From Onchocerca volvulus (taxonomy: Eukaryota > Nematoda > Chromadorea > Rhabditida > Onchocercidae): 64,000 nt of DNA. The DNA lies in the NCBI GenBank assembly GCA_000499405.2, contig HG738137.1:12274121-12338120 (forward strand), written 5' to 3'. The translations under genes and the position numbers were made by a program. Positions 12,421-26,600 of this stretch are shown in pieces; the first letter of the stretch is position 1; every line of letters begins with the position of its first letter. Under the pieces are notes generated by a model that had not been told where the DNA came from, searched no databases, and saw only the letters and a program-made list of their open reading frames with translations.

Positions 12421-13130
12421 CTCTGCTTCTTTTACAGAAACAAAAATTTTTTTTAATCGAGTTGCCTCACATTTTGGAATAATGATTTAGATTCTTTTAT
12501 CCATAGGAGAGATTAAGTTGAATATTTCTCATATTCATAGACATAAATTGTTATTGTTAGGACTGATTGAACTATACCAAAATCACCGATTTTGAAATTT
12601 AACTGTTTTGTCACTAAGATCGAAGAAATTTCTGTTCGAGACTTTATACGATAATTTAGATTGAAATTTTCTCGTTTTAATTTTATCACCAAAGGGTCAT
12701 TGTAACTGAGTAACAAAAATTCTCTGTGCTCAATATGTTAAGAAAAAGGGTCAAATAAGATAATAGCAAAAAAAAAAAAAAAAAATGTAATTAGAGCTCA
12801 TTTTGCTTCAAAAAACTCGTGCAGTTCCTTTACCGAATTTGTGATTGGTATATTGACTATTGTCATATTTGCTTTCAATTTGCAACTAAAACCTTCAATG
12901 ACTGGAATCTATATTGCTTACACTAAAATTTGGAACATAGAAGAGTAAGTTTATTGGAATTAGAATGTAACATCTTGGAATATTTTGTTAGATATCAAAA
13001 TAAACTCTACCAAAAATTTCGTTATTAAAGCTTCCTATGGAAGGATGGAATCTCGAACTGTGATCAGTAAAAATGACCAATTTATTCAAAAAAAAAAAAA
13101 AAAAGAAAAAAAAACTGAAAACCGAGGACT
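12410..13130. repeat. Right arm of a long inverted repeat
   Basis: Partner of 6375-7115 in inverted orientation; the arms are separated by about 5.3 kb that contains the whole MIG-18-like gene. The longest clean matches lie around 12500-12520 and 12720-12760. A poly(A) run at about 12770 replaces a short A-rich spacer in the other arm. Confidence 0.8.
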
Positions 13131-13139
13131 ATGACAACC

Positions 13140-16100
13140 CAAATTCTCAGAATGATAATGAGTAGCAAAATGCCCATTTGCGTTGTTATCCATTGGACAC
13201 CCGGGAAAATGTGCATATTTATTTCATGATTTCTAAGTTATCGGAGGAATCTAAGGCATGCATATTTTTTCCAACCTTGAAAGATCTTGCTTTTTTGAGA
13301 AGTTGCAGATTAGAAGGGAATTTTTTTATTTTATATAATGCTTGAAAAGGAAAAAATAGTAATATAACGACTTGTTTTATAATGAATTCAAGAGATATAG
13401 ATGTATCGATTTACTGGTTAAATTTACTGATTAGTTGTTTTTTGATGATACCAACGGGTAGCAGGAATACGATTCCATAACGCACATTTCCTTTTGATTT
13501 TGGGCCAATTTAAAATATCCATCAATTCACCAATATTCATTCCAGATGAAATTTTTGAGAATTTTATAAGAAATATATATATTCACATAAATATTCATTG
13601 TAATCTAATTTTATTTTTACTATAAACAGGCTTTTATTTAACTCTTTGTTAAACATTCTCCTAAATTTATAGTTCAGTCTTATTCAATCATTCAGTTTGC
13701 TCATATTATCATTTATTAGATAGCATTTTGAGAAAAATTAAGAAAAAAGTAAGATAATTATTAATTAATTAAAACGATAAGCTATTATTCAATATTTCAC
13801 TTTTCAGTACAAAATTATTTTTTTATTCTTTTCTCCCGTCTAAGTCATTTTAACAGATTTTTTTTCATGAATTTTTTTATAGATTGTTATTTCTCATTAT
13901 TTTTTGAATTAATTTAAAAAAAAAAATACTTATTATAGCGAAGAATATCTTTACCCTTACTCCAAATAATTTTCCAATTAACTCTATTCGTTCGAGAATT
14001 CATAGATCATTCATGTTTGTTTCCTCTTCTATTATTTTATATTGTATATTTTCTATTTATATTTATTTTTTTTTCAAATATTGTTTATATATGAAGATTT
14101 CATCTCGAATTTTGAAGTGAAATGAAATTAAAGAAAATAAACAGTGTACAACAATAATAAAAAAAGAGAAAACATATAGAATATACGAAAATTTCATCAA
14201 ATTGTACCAATTATAAATTGTCATCATTGTAATTTATTCAAATAATGCTAATGTTGAATATAGCAAGCAATTTATGCAAAAAATCAACTTGTTTTACTTC
14301 TGTCGCTGAAATCACAAGGATAAAAAAAGAGAACCAGTGATGCTTTTGTTTTAAATTTAAAATTGCGTATTTGCTGTAGTTAATTGTGAAATCATTTTCG
14401 TCTATTATGTCGATGAGCTTTAAGAAAGAGCTCTCTTTCATCATGTGCTAATAAAACCGCATATTCTTGCGGCAAGAAAGGAGTTTTCTTGTAACCCGAA
14501 AATGGTATCAGAATCCTCCATCTATCGAGAAGAAGAGAGTTTTGAACACAAAAATCATTTCAAAGGACGAACAGCTGCGAGATCGGTCAGATGGTCCAGC
14601 TCGTGTTATTAAGTTTTTCTCTCAGTGCGGAACCATATCTTATTTTCTTCGTATTATGTTTTTTTTCATGAAAGTTATCGCGTTGATATTATCAAAATTG
14701 TATTATTGATATAATTGCTGCGTTCATTGATTAACAAATTTATCATACTAGAAGTTTTATAACCCAAGTTTGAGGTTCGTTTACAAGTGAGTGAAACAAG
14801 AAAATTAAAGAAACCTGCGAGAAATGAAAGCAGAATACACCTCTACAATTTCGTTACGATCAGAAGGAAACAGCGACGACTTCATAGCACTTGATATTTT
14901 TCAATGTTAATATTTTCAATGAGAGAATTGCAATTGAACAAATCCTTTCTACTAATAGTTCATTTAAATATATTTCCTCCAAAATAACTATCTTTATTTT
15001 TTCTCTATTTTTTTTCTTTCATAAAAGAAAAAAACAGAAAAAAAAAGTCGAAACAACGGATTGATCTACTTTTTTTCAAAAACATTTTTAGACTAGACTA
15101 TTTGGACCATTTTATTGAATGTATTTCATTAATTTTTATGATTTATTATATGTCAAAAAAAAATTGTTCAAAATTTTTTCGAGAAAAATTAATTTATTTA
15201 AAAAAATTTCCTTCATTCTTTCTTTTGTAAAAAAATCAATAATCGATATTTTTTGGCATCATTCATAATGCTGTGATTGTGGTAATAATGTTTGACTCAT
15301 CAGAAATAAATCTCCATGAATTTCTTGAGAATTATTTAACGCAATAAAATAAATAATTTTATTGCATTAAATAATTCTCTGTTTATTTCTTTTCAAGTAT
15401 AAATATTTTAATATTTGTTTTTCGGTTCTTTCAAAGATTCTGTGTTGAATTAAAAAACTATTAAATTACTTTGCTGCGACAAATTAAGATAGCACGAAGC
15501 TATTGCTGAACAATTCTTTGTTCTTTGAAATTTCACACTTTTACTAGTTACTAAAATTCAGTTTTCGTTAATAGGAAGTTTTACTTTCTCCAGAATTCTG
15601 TATATTTCCCTTAAGAGATTTTTTCGGGTAATTATATTATTTTCATGTTTTACATTTCGCGATGTTTTATGAAGAACAAATGGTGGGAACTATGAAAGGA
15701 AAAACTAAAATGATATGTATGATGAGAATCTCGAAGATTGATTTATATGCAACGATTAATTATTCGATTTATTAGAAGAAAGGATATGAACGATACCAGC
15801 ACTGCGAAAATAACTTCGTAAAATTGATAATGCTCAAGAATAAATAAAAAGCTAAAGTTACAGGAAAATTAAATTTTTCGATGCATTAAGTATATGAAAT
15901 ATCAACCAGCAATAAAAATAACTGTAAAATGTCACAAGCGAAAATTTCGTCATAGAAATTTTAGTGTCATAAAATTTAATATATTATTAAAAAGTCCATC
16001 ATTGAAATGAACACTGAAGACACAATCAGCCTCCTCTAATGATTGCAAACAGTTCTTTTTTTTTTTTTTTTTTTTTTGTTTTCTTCTATTACATCTTATT

Positions 16101-17700
16101 CTTTATATTTTGTTCCCAAGAATTAATTATTGCCATTTTATGAAATAAGTTGAAGATTGAACAGAAAAAAAAAAAAAAAGAAACAATAAATTTGATAGGT
16201 GAATGTAAAGCTTAATTTCAAAAAGTAAATTTGAAACGAAATTACGAACTAAGTGGATCATATATTTTTGACCAAGAAATTTAAATTTCATTCGCAGATA
16301 TACTTTCTTATTTCCAGAATTATTTTTATAATTACTTCCACTTTTGCCTTGCAAATTTGAAAAAGAGAAAAAAAAAAAAAAAACAGACAAATGATGAGTC
16401 TTAATCAATTCGATGGGAACTTCGGCAGTTTGCAGAAATAGTTCAGAGGCAAGTATTAATTGTAAATGCTTTCGCTGAAAACTATCAATTCTGTTGATCG
16501 TTTGTGATTACAACTAAAAATGATTGCAAATAATATAGCTAAGCTCAAACTCATTATTAGAGGATATATTTCTGGTAGAAAATTTATTCACTGCATTTAT
16601 ACTTAAGAATTTGATAACTACGAAGCACAGATACTGAATGTATGTTTCAAATGAACCATTTTTGGCAAGCAGAACTGACATTGTGGGATGAACCAAATAT
16701 CACGTTAAATATTGTTGATGTAAACAAAGGAATGATAGTCATGGAAGCTGAAAACCGCCAAGGAGTGTGTAATAATCATTGAAATGCATTTTCAACATTT
16801 TGCTGATTGTAAAAGGATTTTTCACAAAGAATTGTGAAGATGATTGAAAAATATGAATGAGTTGGCAAGAAATCAGATAAATGCTGCAAGTGAGGCAGAA
16901 TTTGTGTGCTCAAAATTTCAGAAACAAGAAAAATTAAATAGGGGACATTACAATTTTCAGTGCATTTCATTTATTTGCGATGAACAGACACAATTTTTTT
17001 CATCTTCATGAATCTCATATTCCTCTAAATGCATTACAATATTTTATACACATTGCTAGGTTATCTTCGATATTCACATCTCATTTTAAACTTGAAAATT
17101 TTTTGTTGGAAAAATAGGCGCATAAAAATAATATATGTAATGTACACATTTATTCGAGACTACATTGACATGAAATAACAAAGTTCAATCATGAAAAATT
17201 ATCATTACTTCTGCATCAATCAGATATTTGCAACAATCAGAAAAAAAAATGAAAGGAGTTGAGCATAGAAGAATTTAGGGAGCAAAGAGAGTGGAAGAAA
17301 ATAATTGAAAATGATTTATCTTTTTTTTAGTTTTCACTTCTTTTTATTTTACACTGCTGTTCTCAAACTCCATTCTCCATATTTGAAGTGAAATTTGAAA
17401 GCACTGTCTTTCGTATTCCTTTTCTCATCATCAATATTTTTTAATTTTTTCTTATCTAATTAAGCTATAATTCAATATTGTCTACTTTTTGACCTTTTGA
17501 CCACTTTTTTCTTTTTTATTTTGAAAACATAAATTTTGTTTTTTGCTAGAAATGAGAATGAAAGTCTCGAAGTAGGCAAAAATAATTTTATATTCAACTC
17601 AACCGTTCATAAAATGTATCTGATCAGAGATATCTAAACTTTTGAGATCTTTGCAATTTCACTTGTTTTTCAAACTTTATAAAACGATTTTTCGCAGTAT
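13140..17700. other. Long intergenic stretch, no supported gene
   Basis: About 4.5 kb of AT-rich DNA. Short frames at 14467-14709, 16514-16696 and 16776-16970 carry no recognisable domain. A near-perfect hairpin lies at 15328-15378. The 3' end of this stretch should contain the promoter of the dehydrogenase gene at 17710. Confidence 0.5.
15328..15378. repeat. Near-perfect hairpin, 23-bp stem
   Basis: Arm agaattatttaacgcaataa plus aat is followed by the loop aaata and the reverse complement of the arm with one mismatch. The size (51 bases in total) resembles a small foldback element or a microRNA-like hairpin, but the very high A+T makes the pairing weak, and no function can be assigned. Confidence 0.65.
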
Positions 17701-17709
17701 CAATAGTAG

Positions 17710-20144
17710 ATGTTTCCATTCGTACTATTATTTATTGTACTTCCATTGCTATATTTTGTTTATGGATTATTGGGCCGGAAATTGACAATTAGTGGAATTG
17801 ACAGAAAGGCGGTATTAATCACTGGATGTGGAAGCGGTAAGAATTGGCAGAAACAGTTTTTTTGTGACAAAGGAAAATAATTTATAGTGTTGATTGAAAT
17901 GCTTGAAAATAATTTTCTTTTGGTAGTTTAGAAAAAGGGACTGCAAAGACAGATTGACTTAAAATCTCAAATTATATTATAAAAGAAAGAAATAATTTTC
18001 AGGGTTTGGCAAAGATTTGGTAAAACGATGCCTTCAAAATGGATTGACAGTTTTTGCAGGATGTCAGTTTGAAAGTGTAGGATCTTAAGTAATATAACAT
18101 TTACCAATTGTTTTCAAATAATTTGTTGGATGCAAATTCGCAATTCATCGGCTAATTCGAAATAAAAATTACTTCTGAAAAGACAATTGTTTTGTCAATT
18201 ATTGCAGAAAAAAATGAAAACAGCAAAGTAAAAAAAGGTTCATAAAAGAAAATTTAGAATATTTTTATTCCTCACATACTTACAGAATATAAAAGAACTG
18301 GAGGAAAGCTATAACTCAATCAGTCAAGGTAAACTATATGCATTTCAAATGGATGTAACCGATGACGAAAGTGTTCGGAAATCCAGGAAAATCGTAGATG
18401 CCGTTTTAAAAGAAAAGAAACTCGGTTCATTTCTTGGCCCAAATATTTCAGTAGTTAATTGCTGAAGAAATATTCTATTTTGTATCCAAAAAATTTTTTA
18501 AACCAAAATTTGTCATAGTGGAAATCAAAAAATTTCGCAATGCTCTATTAATATCACTTGGCTGCTCATTATAATTTGAGCATTATTTATGCAAATGCTG
18601 AAATCGTAAAAGAATATACTTGTTTGAAGATATTACTTTTTCAGTTCTTCATGCGCTAATCAATAATGCTGGTATGGTAAACACTATTTATTATGATGAT
18701 TTTTTGACTTTGGATGATTATAAAGAAGTATGGGATGTGAATCTGTTTGGCGTAATACGAGTAACACAAACATTCCGAGATCTCATCAAGAAGTCCAGGT
18801 TCTAGTATTATAAATATATTTTCTGCTTTTCGAATCATCGAGCAACAACTACCAAATGAATAATTTCCAACAAATGAATAATTTTCCAATGTTGATCGAG
18901 ATTATCAACTGATGCTAACTTTACTATCAGTTTCTAACTATCTTTTTGACATTTAAACTTTAACTTTTTGACATTTAAATTTGCAGACCTTTTGCTCCAA
19001 TTTCTCAACTTTAAAATTGCAAACTGTCATGAATGGCTTCAAGGAAATTGATTTGCAGGACATTTTTCATTTTCCGAAATTCAATCAATTTACACATTTA
19101 TTTTTACTTTCCTGAGAATTAGTATTTTTATTTTCAAATATCTTAAATTTCGTCTCATTCTTGATTTTATTCTGAAAAAACTAATCTCAGAGGTCGAATT
19201 GTGATATGTAGTAGTGCTATCACGATGTTTATGACTACGTGCGTTGGTCCTTATGCTTGCTCAAAGTATGCTGTTCAAGCTTATAGTATTGTTATTAGGT
19301 AATAAATTGTCTAATTTTTATTTTATTTAGAATTTAATTGGATTCTGAAATAATCAAATGAAGTTTGGAATTAGTATAAAAAATTTAAAAAAAAAAAAAA
19401 CAGGGAAAAAAATTTTCAAAAAATAAATTTAAGGCATGAGTTACAACCATATGGTGTAGATGTGATAGAAATTGCTCCAGGATCCTTTAAAACCAATATA
19501 ATGAACATCGAGAAAATGTTAAAAGCATTTAATAAATTATGGTATCAGGCACCACAAGAATTACGTGATGAATATGGACACAATTATAATGAAAAAGGTA
19601 TTTTATTGTACTTTAATATAAACTTTCATGTGCTATTTAAAATTTTTTAATATATATGGGCTATAAACAAATTTATAACCATTGTAATTCATCTATATTT
19701 AATAATTTTTAGCAAAAAAACTTATGAAAGAAATGCAGCCAAAAATGATAGTAGCAGAAACGACATGGGTTATCGATGCATATTACGAAGCAATTGTTGC
19801 GAAACGGCCAAAACTTTTGTATCGAATTGGCTGGGATGCATTACTCATGTAATTATTTAGTAAGAAAAGTAGTGCAGTTCGAAACGAAAATATTGGTTGA
19901 GTTCAGTATTTTGCTATCAAATATGGTTTGATTCCGATTCGGCTAGATTTATAATTTGAAGAAATTGAAATTTAATACTTCAAATTAGTCGCTTCAATTG
20001 TTGCATTCTTGCAGATTCTACCCATATTCTATCCTGCCGTTACGCCTACAACTTTATGTAGCGAAGTTTATGACATATGTGAATGGAACATTATCACCTG
20101 CAAGACCGATGAAGAATGAAAATCTGGAAAACAAAAACGATTAA
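17710..20144 (+). CDS. Membrane-anchored short-chain dehydrogenase/reductase (RDH/17beta-HSD type)
   Basis: Eight exons give 343 residues: 17710-17836, 18003-18076, 18286-18424, 18645-18798, 19191-19298, 19434-19597, 19713-19848 and 20015-20144. The protein starts with a hydrophobic signal anchor (residues 3-21). The Rossmann cofactor motif TGCGSGFG is at 38-45, NNAG at 120-123, the catalytic Ser at about 173 (CSSA) and Tyr186-x3-Lys190 (YACSK), so the catalytic set is complete. The PGSFKTNI segment after the active site and the overall length match the retinol dehydrogenase/17beta-HSD6-like branch (C. elegans DHS-2/DHS-20 relatives). These enzymes sit on the ER membrane and oxidise or reduce retinoids or steroids with NAD(P). 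The substrate cannot be told from sequence. Intron 4 carries a copy of a repeat that recurs just 3' of the gene. Confidence 0.9.
18905..19160 (+). repeat. Diverged direct repeat, copy A (in SDR intron 4)
   Basis: Shares an ordered series of blocks with 20270-20595: 'gacatttaaatt.gca', 'ttttgctcc/ttttacttc', 'aa.ttctca.cttt.aa.ttg' then 'caaactg(t/c)cat(g/a)aa', 'gaaattgattg', 'tttacacattta' and 'atatcttaaatttcg'. Both copies read in the same direction. No coding capacity; probably an old mobile-element relic. Confidence 0.65.
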
Positions 20145-22547
20145 AATTCCTAGTAGACCTAAACCAAAAAAAAAAAAAAAAAAGATATTTTATGCAATAA
20201 CCTTTTTTTTTTTTGAATTTTGTGGATACTTCACTCCTATATTCTATTAAGACTAGTTAATACCAATTTATGTTGATGGAAATTCATTTTTAAACCTTTT
20301 TTCGACATTTAAATTAGCAAACTTTTACTTCAACTTCTCAGCTTTGAAGTTGCAAACTGCCATAAATAGTCTCGAAAAAATTGATTGACAAAAAAATATT
20401 TATTTTATGAAATTTAATCAGTTTACACATTTAATAAGTTTATCAAATCTAATGTTCTGTCTTATAAGATGAGCGATAATAATTGGACTTCATTACAGAT
20501 GGATCTGTTACCGTTTAATATTCCTTTTAAATTTATGTCCAAAACAAAATTTTATTTTACCGTATTGTTATTAAATATCTTAAATTTCGCGGTATCTCAA
20601 ACTTGGGTAATTAAATCTCAACTGTAGAAAATTTGATAAAAATTACAAGATCAATCATATCAATAAATAATTTTAATGACGATTTCATCAGCCGAAAGAA
20701 AAGAGAGACTAAATTAAGTCCGACATATTCAACCAACTGACCTCGTAATAACATATTTTCATTCTTTCAAATCGTTGGTGCTCATTTCCCTCGTTTTTTT
20801 CGTAGGCCAACGATCCTATGATACAGTACTGCATCTATATGAATTAGCGCTTATGACATGGAGCTCTCTTTCAATGTTCACAAACAATGAGCGCACAATA
20901 TTAACTTAAATGATGCAATTAATCCGCAAATAAAACAAAGATTACAAAACCGTTTGATTTAAGAGCAACGGAATAAAATCACATATCCAACAAGAATTCC
21001 ATCGTTTAAATACAAAGGAATCAATTATTCGCTGATACTCCTCGCGAATTCAGCGACATATGTCTAAAATATACCTTGAAACATTAAATGCAATACAATT
21101 GTCAGATTATTATGCACCTGCGTACAGTCATTGCTATCGATTGAAATTTGTTGTTTGTTTATGGATCATAGATGATGTATTAGTACTGATTTATAATTAG
21201 TGATGCTCATGTTCATAATTAAACCCGCTATCATTAATATATGCTTTGTTTCAGAATACTTTTTCAAGTTTAAAATTGTATACAGTAGAAATTTTGCATG
21301 CGCAACATTTTATTCTATGTAGATATATCATAATTTTCGTTTTTTAATTATATAACGTTGCTAATGAACATCCATGCTTCTTATCATTAAAGAAAATGTT
21401 AAGTTACTAAATTTGCATTCTAATAATGTTGATTCATCAAATTTAAGATTGAATTAAAATATTATTAAACGAATATTTGAGATATAATTGTGCTACAATA
21501 CGAATCACAGTAGTAGTTGTATATGATTCACTATTATATTTCCTTTTTTTCCGTTTGTTTGATTCCCTGTAAACCCGAACAACGTGAAGATTTTGAAATT
21601 TCTTAACGATCATTCAATGATACCATCTGTTCTACACTAAAAATTGTAATGCATGTCGGAAAAAATAATTGTAGCCATCGAACATGATCGAATGGAGTTT
21701 TTAACAAATTGAAGAAATCTTCACTTCATATAACTTAATCTTCAACATGGATTATCTCAATTCATTCCGATCAGTATGTGTAATAAAAGCAGAAGCTTTC
21801 AATTGATACGTTTATTCCTGTACAAATAAACTAAGGATGCAATCTTGACTTTACCTATTATTACTAGTTATTGTCGGATGGCAAGCGAGGCTAATAACTT
21901 ATGCATTAGGTTGATATACTACTAATTTATCTAAAAATACTAGAAATTAAAAAAAAACCAGTAATTTTTCTAAAAATATTAGAAATTAAAAAAGAAATTA
22001 ATGGGTGCCAATTCGAGTTTTTGTTGATTTGAGGTTATAATTTAATATTTAAAATAATCCAATTTCAATTTAATTTGGTCATGAAAAATATATTTACTTA
22101 CTTATCATTGCAAAACAATATTGCTTTTCTTACTAATTAAAAAACGTAAATATCGTAGTTTCAGTTCTACGAAAGAAAATTGATTCGATTTTTTTTTTAA
22201 CGCATAGCTATAAAAGAACGAAATTTACATTAAATTGAATTTATACTTCACGCACGTTTAATTATCATTATTTAATTTCAATAACAGAAAATATGAATAC
22301 ATTGATCGAAATAATAATTCAACGTTAAATGCTTGATTGCGAGAGCTTTCGTTAAAAAACATGGAAATGAACATTCATTATCACTGTAAAACAATTATTA
22401 TGATCGAAACGAACATTCGTTTTCACTGCGAAACAATGAAATGAAAACAAATCGTTATCATGAAATTATTCCCTTATGATAATGCTTAGAAAATGAGATT
22501 CAGTGTGGAAAAATTCATGAATTCAGGTCTTAATTTAATTGCTTTCT
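20145..22547. other. Intergenic between convergent SDR and kri-1 genes
   Basis: Holds the 3' flanks of both genes. Contents seen: poly(A) and poly(T) runs just after the SDR stop, copy B of the SDR-intron repeat (20270-20595), and a short tandem duplication near 21925-22000 (tctaaaaatayta plus gaaattaaaaaa, twice). No supported gene. Confidence 0.55.
20270..20595 (+). repeat. Diverged direct repeat, copy B (3' of SDR gene)
   Basis: Partner of 18905-19160, same orientation, starting about 130 bases after the SDR stop codon. The pair brackets the last four exons of the dehydrogenase. Confidence 0.65.
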
Positions 22548-23645
22548 TCATCCATCATCATTTTTTAGCTTTGTTAACAGACTATTGATATGACTTGCCT
22601 GAAAATAATTTCATAATGAATGAGCAAAAATAAACGAATGATTGGTAGGATTCATTAAAATTCATTAAAATCACTAAATTTTTTTTTTGGTAAAGTTAAT
22701 TGCAATTACTGAAAAGGAATCTTACTTAACTATAGCTATCGAATATGCAATTTATCTCTTTTAAATTTATTTATAAAGAGAGAAAGGATATAAATAAGTT
22801 AATTGGAAAAGAAGAATAATTCAAAAGCTTTTTTTTTTTTCCTTATAAGCGAGGGAAAAAAATATTTCAAAGGACAAACATAAATTATAGCAATTTTTTT
22901 TTTTTTTTTTAAACTACAAAATTTTCAAAGAAAACATATTAAAATGAAATCAATTATAATTAATATAATGATAGATTAAATAATGTCTCCCTTGACATTT
23001 CAGTCAAATTTTCAATTTAAAATCCACGGAAAATTCTTATTTTAAATTGAAATAAATACGAGAAAAAAAAGCTGAATTAACGAAGTACTAACTTGAGGAG
23101 TACTAAGCGTAAGATCAACATCAGGCTTTGCATGTATTTGAATATACGGTCGATCAGCTTTCATCATCCATGTCAGATTTTTCAAAGGATAACTCTGGAA
23201 CAGAATTTTCGTCTGAGCATTGATCAAATGTAAACCGTAATCGTTTACACCGGCATGTACTGGTAGGCTAACTTTGGCTGGCTGCAATTAATAGTAATTG
23301 AAAAAAAAAAAAGATATATCATTACTATTATTATTTCTAACAATATTGATAATAATGAGAAAAAAAATTAAAATGATAAAATGGTTATTCGTTTAAAGTT
23401 GACTTAATAATAATTAATAAATAATAAGATAAAGAAAAAAAAGAAAAAAATACTGAGGAAATTCAGAAATTATTATGTTAATAGAGTTAATAAAAATTAA
23501 TAATAGTGTAAAAACAAGCATTAATGAAATGCAAAAATTTATGGTTTTAAATCACTCAGTAAATTAATTATGCAGTACGAATGTTGCATGTGCGTGTATG
23601 TGTGTGTGTGTGTGTGTATACGTGTGTGTGTGTGTCTGTGTATGT

Positions 23646-23678
<33 letters not shown>

Positions 23679-26600
23679 ACAAATTTACATGCATAAAACT
23701 GCAAGCATATTTTTAACTTGAGAACTGTCATCTATTTTGACATATTATTTATGAAAACCGGTAGAGAAATAATACGGGATTTCTTCATTTACTACATCAC
23801 ATCTTTTTTATCGTCTTGAAAATAATTTTTTGAAATATTTTTTTTTTTGTTTTTTTGAAAACTTAGTGCGTCACAACTTTTTTTGGAAAAAATATAGGCT
23901 AAAATTGATATTTTGAAATTCTAAAATTAAGATAAAAATGTAATTTTTATCGAAATAGAAAATTAAAAAGAAAGAGAAATCATTCCAACCTTGCTCATAA
24001 AAACAATAGCATCAAAAAATGTTGCACCATAAACGCTGAAACGCCAACAAATTTGTAAAAATTCTTGTTGCAATTTGATTAAATTAGTTCGCTTTCGTGC
24101 CTGATGTTCAAATTCAATTCGTGAACGCATGTGTTTCAGGTTATTTTCCGTTTCTGGTAATCGATGTGTAGGTATTACCGAAGCTAACATTTGTTCTCTG
24201 CAAAAAGCAGCATTATTAACTTATCATTTTTAATTATAAAATTTTTAGAAAAAGGTACGAATTTTTGTTCATTCTTGTATTTCGTGCAAAAGAATTAGAA
24301 AAAAAATGACATACATATAACAAAATATTATTTTCTTCATATTTTTAGATCAGAAAATGTTATGCAATTTTTTATTACAATATTTTTCAATAAAATTATT
24401 GCAAAATTCCCATATATATATATATTAAGGTATTATTAATATTGAAATTATAAAAAGCTAACGTTAGTTGAATATTAGCACCATAAATGGTATGTAACAT
24501 GATAGCAGCAAGTGAAGTGAGGTCATGATTCGAACATGGATACAATCCTTTCAGGTAATTAAGACGACATTCATCGTACAATAGCGAAAGTGCCATTGGT
24601 GTTAATACCGCCTTAATATATCAAATTAATAAATAATAATTAATAATACCAAAGCAAATAATTATTTAATTTGAAAAATTTGAATTATTTAATTTAATGC
24701 AAACAATAATTTTAATTATTATATCACTGATTCATTTTAAAATGTTGAATATAATTTTTAAATTTTCTGTTTCATATTATAAAATAATATTCGGAAATAT
24801 AATATCATAAAATCATGCCGGGAAATTTATTCATAAAAGTGGATTAATTACTAAGTTGATTGAGATACCAAATTCATAAAATTCGTTTGCATTTTTTTAA
24901 TGGATAATTTAATTTCTTAAAACATTCTCTCTTCATTGTCGCTGTTAATCTGATATTATTTTACAATATATTTTTTACTATATATATTTACAATATAAAG
25001 TAAAAAAATATAAAAGTTATATTTTATATTTTAGGACGAATCAATAATGTGGTAATGAAATTATTTATATTAAATTAAATAGACCAAGTTTTATCACTTC
25101 AATGGATAATTTTCGATTTTTAAGAGTACATATAGAATAAGAATTCATTTTTCTCCCAAAATTTCGAACAAAACTATCGAAATAAATTAAATTTATAAAT
25201 TGGTACAAAATTGCAATGAATTATAAATATTGCAATAAATTTTTGAAGTATTTCACTTTAATTCAATAAAAATCTTAAAATAAATCCTATGCTTAATTTG
25301 ATTTTACCAAAATTACTTTGACTTAAATTGAATAATTTGAAAAAAAAATAAAAACAAAAATTATTCAGACCAGTTTTTCTTTTTGTAAGGTTAATCGAGC
25401 ATCTCGACGAAAGAAAATTTTTGGTGTATCACCATCATTTGATTGAATCACTTCATTTCCAAATTTTGCTATTTTACTTTTCCACTTATTCATATGTAAC
25501 AGAGGTTTATGATCTGCTTTCAATTGCAAACCTGAAAGTCTTCTAACGATATTTTTCGCTTTTTACACTACTAACTTTATCTATCATATGTTTAAAGGCA
25601 AAAAAAAAAAAAAAAAAAAAGAAAAAACACTGAAATAATTAATTGGTTTAAAATCTGAAGTTTTATATTTAGGATTTACAATGATCGAAAGGAATTTATT
25701 CATAAGGTTTGAGAGATCAATAAAATTGGAAAATTTTTGAAACTTAATATTTCATGTAAAGATCAACAAACTTACTTAAACGATCTGAACAAATCCACAT
25801 GGCAAACAATTTTCCACTATCACTATTAAATTTCAATTCTTTGCACATTTCGGCATGCAATTCTCCAGCTGTTGTATCTTGGCCATGTGTAAGTAATAAC
25901 TGAGCATTACCACCATCCATTAATTCTACCTAAACAAAAAAAACGAAGCATAAAACAAAACTATCATAACTAATAATCAAAACTGAAAAAATAAAGAGCA
26001 AATATTTTTCGATTTTTATCAAAGTTAATCATTTTTTGATAGAAAAAAAGTGAAAAATATGTGAACAATATACATATATGATGCATAGAAAAATTCAGTT
26101 CTTAATTTATACATTTCTATTCAATTTAATTATCATAAAATGACTTCCATGAGATAGATTTTCGAATAAATTGAAGTTTTTTTAAGAGAGGAGTTCTAAA
26201 ATTATTTAAGCTGTGTTTGATTTTTACACAATGATAATGTCATTAATAAATTAACGATAACTGAGAAAAATTAAAAATTATGGAATTTAATCGGCATTTA
26301 AAAGAAGTTCTATTCCAAATTTTTCATCACATTGTTGATGATTGATGCATGTCAGTTTCTTCGATTTTAAGCATTATTTCAAGATGAAAAAATTCAAATC
26401 TAAAATACTCAACTTAATGTAGTATACATTTAATTAATGGGTTTTTAAAAATTGGAAATCATTAAAATAATTCTACAGAATTCCACAAATTCTAAAATTG
26501 CGATTTTTTCCTCATTTTTAAAATAATTGGCTTATATAAAATTTTTGCAAAAAGACAGCATGAAATGATCTCAAGTTTAAAAATAAACATTTTGAAAAAG

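Noticed and set aside
14467..14709. 80-codon frame with a TGGTATCAGAA stretch resembling a tRNA-Met primer-binding site
   Set aside because: No LTR ends or gag/pol motifs nearby; an 11-base similarity is too weak.
16514..16970. Two minus-strand frames that might be exons
   Set aside because: Translations are low-information, hydrophobic and AT-driven, with no domain pattern and no clear splice link.
23589..23677. Regular short repeats that might suggest a CRISPR-like array
   Set aside because: Simple TG dinucleotide repeat without spacers, in a eukaryotic intron.
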